This document shows, in pieces, positions 60,044-64,000 of a stretch of 64,000 bases of DNA (the stretch's first letter is position 1; each line of letters begins with the position of its first letter). This DNA is from Dyadobacter sp. CY345 (lineage in GTDB: Bacteria > Bacteroidota > Bacteroidia > Cytophagales > Spirosomataceae): positions 434,001 to 498,000 of the forward strand of contig NZ_JAKFFS010000006.1 of NCBI RefSeq assembly GCF_021502725.1, read 5' to 3'. The position numbers and the translations under genes were made by a program. The notes under the pieces were generated by a model. That model saw only the letters and a list, made by a program, of their open reading frames with translations, had not been told where the DNA came from and ran no database searches.

Positions 60044-60585
60044 ATTAAAAAGATAAGTGATTAAGAAATTTCATGAGTTGATACCGTGCTAATGGACGAA
60101 TTAAAACGCCGGAGTCCCTGTTTAATTTTCAACTTATTTTCAGTTTCGTATACCCGGCAGCTAAAATGTGCATTTCAACAAATCCAAGATGCGCTTTTTG
60201 AATACATTGCTGCTGTTTAAAAACCTATTATTTTGAAGTGCCAGACAAGACTGATTAACTCCACACGCCATTTACAAAACAAAGCAGATGAGGCCGAATC
60301 TATACTTAAAAACGTTCGAAGATAAGGAATTGGTTTATGGTGGATTACGCTAAAAAATACATCTGAAATTTGATATCAACAAACAACCGTTAAATCAAAA
60401 CTACCACCGAAGACAAGCGACTTCTGTTGAATTTCACTAACTTTAACATACTGTAAATCAAAAGATTGATTGCCATATTATTGATCTTCGCTCAAATCTG
60501 TGTCAGATTTGAGGCAGGATCACCTATGCCAAAAGCCAGTAAAATGTTCACTGCACACACTCAGGTTTTTTGATAAATCTAACCA
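60044..60585. other. 542-bp gap upstream of the giant membrane protein gene
   Basis: Divergent intergenic region between the TIM-barrel gene start (minus) and the giant gene (plus). Apart from the inverted repeat at 60491-60513 I see only AT-rich DNA with frequent stops; no tRNA or known RNA is recognised. Confidence 0.5.
60491..60513. promoter_or_regulatory. Perfect 10-bp inverted repeat upstream of the giant membrane protein gene
   Basis: CTCAAATCTG (60491-60500) and its exact complement (60504-60513) with a 3-nt loop, 73 bases before the ATG at 60586. It has no U-tract, so an operator or a leader hairpin is likelier than a terminator. Confidence 0.5.
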
Positions 60586-63500
60586 ATGCAAAAAGGATTT
60601 TCAATCATGAAATCATTTTTACCCAGCAGAGAACAAATTCCTATTATGGTAACGTTGGCCATTCTGCTTTCGCTGGGAGCGATGTATTATTACAATTACC
60701 TGCCAGCCAGCCAAACGAATGTCAACCGGTGGAAATTTCGGACTTTGCAGAATGTGAATGATAATATTCGCGCAAAAATGGACAATGGATACATGCTACT
60801 CGAAAATTATTTAAAACCGGGATTGGATAAAATCAGTTATCATAAGGAAAATAAAAATATAAAACTTCTGAAAGATCTCCCGCTGGATACTATTTCTCTC
60901 GTAACAGATAAAAAAGATACAATTCCCAAGTTCAGCATAACAGATGACAATCAGTTGCTGATTACCAGAATGGACTCTGCTGGCAACCTTCGGATATCTC
61001 TTCGCTATAAGTTTGATGATTTTTTGAAACCACTCTTACCTGATTTTGTTTTTGATCATTATATTGTAGTGAACGACAAGGCTGTTGTGTATCAGACATT
61101 CTCTTCCGGCCTCGACTATTCTGCTGATTCACTGCAAAAGTATTTGACAAAAACTTCGGGCACTACAATCAAAGACAAAGAATTCGGAGGCATTTCCTAC
61201 AAGCTGTTCATGCAGCCGGTGGTTTATGACAGTTCCACCAAATTTATCGTCATAGGGCTACTGACGCAGGAACACTACGACCAGGAAACAAGCAAACTTG
61301 CCCCGAGTGTTATTCTTTTGCTGATCACGCTTTTCACATTTATCGTCATAACGTTTCCCGTAATTAAAATTTATAATCTGAGAAAAGAAGACCGGCTAAC
61401 CATAACAGACGCACTATCATCGACGGTCGTCTTAATGGCCATGATGTCATTACTCTTTTTTATTTTCATCAAATATGATTTTTTATTTACAGAAGAGGTA
61501 AAAGAAGACCCAAAAAGAGTAGTCGCGAAAGGGCTTGAAACAGCTTTTTTAAAGGAAGTAAAGGATGGAATTGACAAACTGAGCAGCTTTGACTGCATGG
61601 CGACAGAAAGCAAAATAATTGATACACTTTACGGAATTGGAAAATATAGGAGTTCAAACACTGGAAAAGCGCAGAATGATTGTGTTGAAACAATGGCAAG
61701 TGCTCTGGACTTTGACCGGATTTTTTGGATGAATGAAAAAGGAGTAGAAATAAACGCCTGGAAATCAGACTCAATAGAAGTCTTTTTTCCGGGAAAGTTT
61801 GCAAAACGAGCTTACTTCAAAACCATTTCGCAGAAGCTGGGTTATAGTAGCTATCCTCAACTAAGATCCAAATTTTATGTCGATCAGATTTATTCCTGGA
61901 TTGACGGGAAGTTCTTTACCGTGCTGGCAATTCCTTCAAATGTTCCAGGGATGAAAGTTGTTGCTATCACAATAAATCTTCTCAGCCTCGACAGTCTCAA
62001 AATTATTCCCGGTTACTCATTTGCATTTGTTGATAAAAGCGGAAAAGTATTATATCATTCGAAAAGATCGAAAAATTTAAACGAAAATTTACTGTTAGAG
62101 TTTTCAGAGAGCGATAGGCTTGCGGGCGCAATTAAAACTGAATCGTCATCCAATTTCAAAACTGATTATTTTGGTCATAAGTACGACGTCTATATCCAGC
62201 CAATTTCAATGCTTCCCTATCATCTTGTTATCATGGATGATCTCATGTACAAGGAGTATCGGGATATAGACGTTTATAGCTTTACGTTCTCAATGCAGTT
62301 TACGCTTTTCCTCTTTTTTACGATACAGATGCTGGCTGTTTTCTTCGCGTCTTCGCATCGTTCGTTATACAAACTTCAACTTTTTGAAACCAGCTGGGTT
62401 GGGCCTAAAAAATCTTCACACAAAGAATATATTCTGGCGACGATTTTCAATTTATATATCGCTGCTTTGCTCTGTTTATTTTCGTACGATACGGTCATGT
62501 CCAGGTTTTACATAACCTTTTTTGCAATTTCTCTTCTTCCCGTTTTTTTGAATCTTTTGTTTGTAAAAAAATATTATGCAGAAGAAAATATTATACTTAG
62601 TAAATATAAGATGCGCGCTATGTTGTGCGCGTTAAGTTTCCCAGTTGCGCTTTCATTGTTGTCACCATTTGTGCTGGGAGATTCTCTGAGTAACCTTTTG
62701 GAATTTCAAATTCTATGTATTTTCCCTATTCTTATAGTACTGAATTTTGGTAAAACATTTGTTGATGTCACAAAATTCATTGAAAGCCTTGCTTCAAAAA
62801 CAAAATATAACCAGACTTTTACTGCACTCATTTTCTCCGGAATAGTTGTAACAAACGGAATTCCAATAATCATATTTTTCACTTCATCTTTCAATTATGA
62901 CCAACATCTTATCGCTCGATCCAAACAACTTGAATTAGCGAAGAATTTACATAACAACACGATAGAGGTTGGAAGAAAAAACAATTTCACACCTTATGAC
63001 ATTTACAAGGATTCCTTATGGGTCAAAAACGTTGGTACAAAGAAACCGAGCGATACTTTGGAAACCAGGGAAGACCGGCAAGCAGCAAGGTTTCTTAACG
63101 ATTTCCGCGTTTATCAAAGTGGCCATTTGTTAAATATTAAAGACCTGTATACCACGAAAAGATCCGGACGTTTCTACTTTTTCAATAACATCATGAGGCA
63201 AGTGACTGCTGAAAAAGATAGCACCGTAACAAATATTCAGCAAGAGGGCGATTCGTCAATCCTGCTGGAATCATCTGCACTCAACTTTTCATTTCCCTCA
63301 CTATTAAGAATTAATGGGATTATTTTCTGGTTCGTCTTCGGAGGTTTATTGACTGCGATCCTGTTTTTGATATATAACCTAGTAAATAAAATTTATTCGT
63401 TGAAACTTCCCGAAACCAAAAACTGGGAATACATTGATGATGAAATTTTGACAAATAAAGAGCTTAACAATTTTGTTTTTCTTATCAAAACTCCCGGCGC

Positions 63501-64000
63501 GGATCCATTGGAATTTATTGAGAAAATAATAAGATCTCATGAACCAAATATCCCCCGAACCGGACAAGTTGACAAGGACCATGCTCAACTGAAAAAATAT
63601 TATAAGGAAATAGACTTTTCAAAACCAGACGAAAAAACAAACTCGTTCGATAAAACATTAGACGATTTCAGAGAAAAAATAAAACTAGGCAAGGATACTC
63701 AATCACTGATCGTTATTCACCACTTTGAACACAATTTCAAAGATTCTGCTTCCAATCTGGAAAAACTTAAAAAACTGGAAGATATCTATCGTACAGCCAA
63801 GGAAAAAAATCAAAAAATATTGATTTTATCAACGATCCATCCCGGCACTTTGATTGAAGCATTAGACGAATCTGACGATAAAAAAACGGATCACAAGACC
63901 AGCGAAAGATGGCAGGTTTTGTTGGCGAACTTCCGTATGATAAGTCAAAAACTCCAAAGATTTTCTGTGCCCGATGCGAACCTGACATCTGCGATATACA
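60586..64000 (+). CDS. Giant multi-TM Cache-like sensor protein with degenerate P-loop-like C-terminal domain (partial)
   Basis: An uninterrupted frame from the ATG at 60586 (or 60607) to the window end, at least 1138 codons, no stop reached. Layout: TM1 at about 18-37; a ~200-residue extracytoplasmic domain; TM2-3 at about 241-262 and 276-297; a second extracytoplasmic domain (300-565) with Cache-like features (FAFVDKSGKVLYHS near 478-491); TM4-9 at about 566-768; an extracytoplasmic segment; TM10 near 908-932; then a cytoplasmic domain. There NNFVFLIKTPGADPLEFIEK (about 961-980) sits like a Walker A strand-loop but lacks the GK[ST]. SLIVIHHFEHN (1040-1050) sits like Walker B with acidic residues lost, and ILILSTIHPG like sensor 1. 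No described family fits the whole. Confidence 0.75.
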   Translation, partial: MQKGFSIMKSFLPSREQIPIMVTLAILLSLGAMYYYNYLPASQTNVNRWKFRTLQNVNDNIRAKMDNGYMLLENYLKPGLDKISYHKENKNIKLLKDLPLDTISLVTDKKDTIPKFSITDDNQLLITRMDSAGNLRISLRYKFDDFLKPLLPDFVFDHYIVVNDKAVVYQTFSSGLDYSADSLQKYLTKTSGTTIKDKEFGGISYKLFMQPVVYDSSTKFIVIGLLTQEHYDQETSKLAPSVILLLITLFTFIVITFPVIKIYNLRKEDRLTITDALSSTVVLMAMMSLLFFIFIKYDFLFTEEVKEDPKRVVAKGLETAFLKEVKDGIDKLSSFDCMATESKIIDTLYGIGKYRSSNTGKAQNDCVETMASALDFDRIFWMNEKGVEINAWKSDSIEVFFPGKFAKRAYFKTISQKLGYSSYPQLRSKFYVDQIYSWIDGKFFTVLAIPSNVPGMKVVAITINLLSLDSLKIIPGYSFAFVDKSGKVLYHSKRSKNLNENLLLEFSESDRLAGAIKTESSSNFKTDYFGHKYDVYIQPISMLPYHLVIMDDLMYKEYRDIDVYSFTFSMQFTLFLFFTIQMLAVFFASSHRSLYKLQLFETSWVGPKKSSHKEYILATIFNLYIAALLCLFSYDTVMSRFYITFFAISLLPVFLNLLFVKKYYAEENIILSKYKMRAMLCALSFPVALSLLSPFVLGDSLSNLLEFQILCIFPILIVLNFGKTFVDVTKFIESLASKTKYNQTFTALIFSGIVVTNGIPIIIFFTSSFNYDQHLIARSKQLELAKNLHNNTIEVGRKNNFTPYDIYKDSLWVKNVGTKKPSDTLETREDRQAARFLNDFRVYQSGHLLNIKDLYTTKRSGRFYFFNNIMRQVTAEKDSTVTNIQQEGDSSILLESSALNFSFPSLLRINGIIFWFVFGGLLTAILFLIYNLVNKIYSLKLPETKNWEYIDDEILTNKELNNFVFLIKTPGADPLEFIEKIIRSHEPNIPRTGQVDKDHAQLKKYYKEIDFSKPDEKTNSFDKTLDDFREKIKLGKDTQSLIVIHHFEHNFKDSASNLEKLKKLEDIYRTAKEKNQKILILSTIHPGTLIEALDESDDKKTDHKTSERWQVLLANFRMISQKLQRFSVPDANLTSAIY

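Overview
The window looks like a chromosomal segment of a Cytophagales bacterium (Bacteroidota), most like Dyadobacter or a close Spirosomaceae relative. This rests on type IX secretion (T9SS) C-terminal sorting domains, Skp/OmpH-like and DUF2490 secreted proteins, AT-rich intergenic DNA with poor Shine-Dalgarno sequences, an AraC regulator with a multi-TM N-terminus, and secreted VOC and sugar-isomerase-like proteins. The genus is inferred by resemblance; no marker gene is present. No rRNA, tRNA, CRISPR array, insertion sequence or prophage was seen.

Layout. 1-10.5 kb: the tail of a probable c-type cytochrome peroxidase, a T9SS-exported purple-acid-phosphatase-like enzyme, a bestrophin channel, a Usp-like protein, an OmpR-type two-component system, a CmoA homologue overlapping an ICMT-like membrane methyltransferase, an SDR/esterase pair and an ankyrin protein. 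10.5-27.4 kb: a contiguous urea-utilisation island, all on the minus strand. In transcription order it encodes an outer-membrane porin, the urea ABC transporter UrtA-B-C-D-E, a NarX-like sensor kinase, a NarL-type regulator, urease UreA-B-C, accessory proteins UreE-F-G-D and a NicO/UreH-type nickel permease. Intergenic regions of the island repeatedly carry the near-palindromic motif TACGTANGTA, which I propose is the operator of the island's own regulator. 28-38 kb: a Tat-exported SelA-like PLP enzyme, a Thr/Pro/Gly/Ser repeat protein, a CrtO-like membrane protein, a 2'-5' RNA ligase-like protein, a PaoABC-type molybdenum aldehyde dehydrogenase operon, a zinc metallopeptidase and a Nudix hydrolase. 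38-54 kb: mostly plus strand, with ankyrin, DUF2490 and VOC proteins, a CPA1 antiporter, a nucleotidyltransferase-like protein, a Tat-exported HisC-like aminotransferase, a very basic 73-aa protein, an S41 protease, an AraC regulator whose reading frame is broken at a poly-A tract, and a purine permease paired with an exported nucleosidase. 54-64 kb: two surface proteins, a NarL regulator, a Skp-like chaperone, an exported TIM-barrel protein, and a giant sensor-like membrane protein that runs off the right edge.

How the genes work together. The urea island forms a full path: outer-membrane entry, periplasmic capture, ATP-driven import, hydrolysis to ammonia and CO2, and nickel supply for the enzyme, with a dedicated two-component system in the middle. 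The purine permease and exported nucleosidase form a second small scavenging unit. Many transcription units end in strong bidirectional hairpin terminators, which help define operon ends.

The most unusual items are the shared operator motif of the urea island, the giant 10-TM Cache-like protein with a degenerate P-loop-like C-terminal domain (60586 to beyond 64000), the poly-A frameshift in the AraC gene, and the CmoA/ICMT pair.
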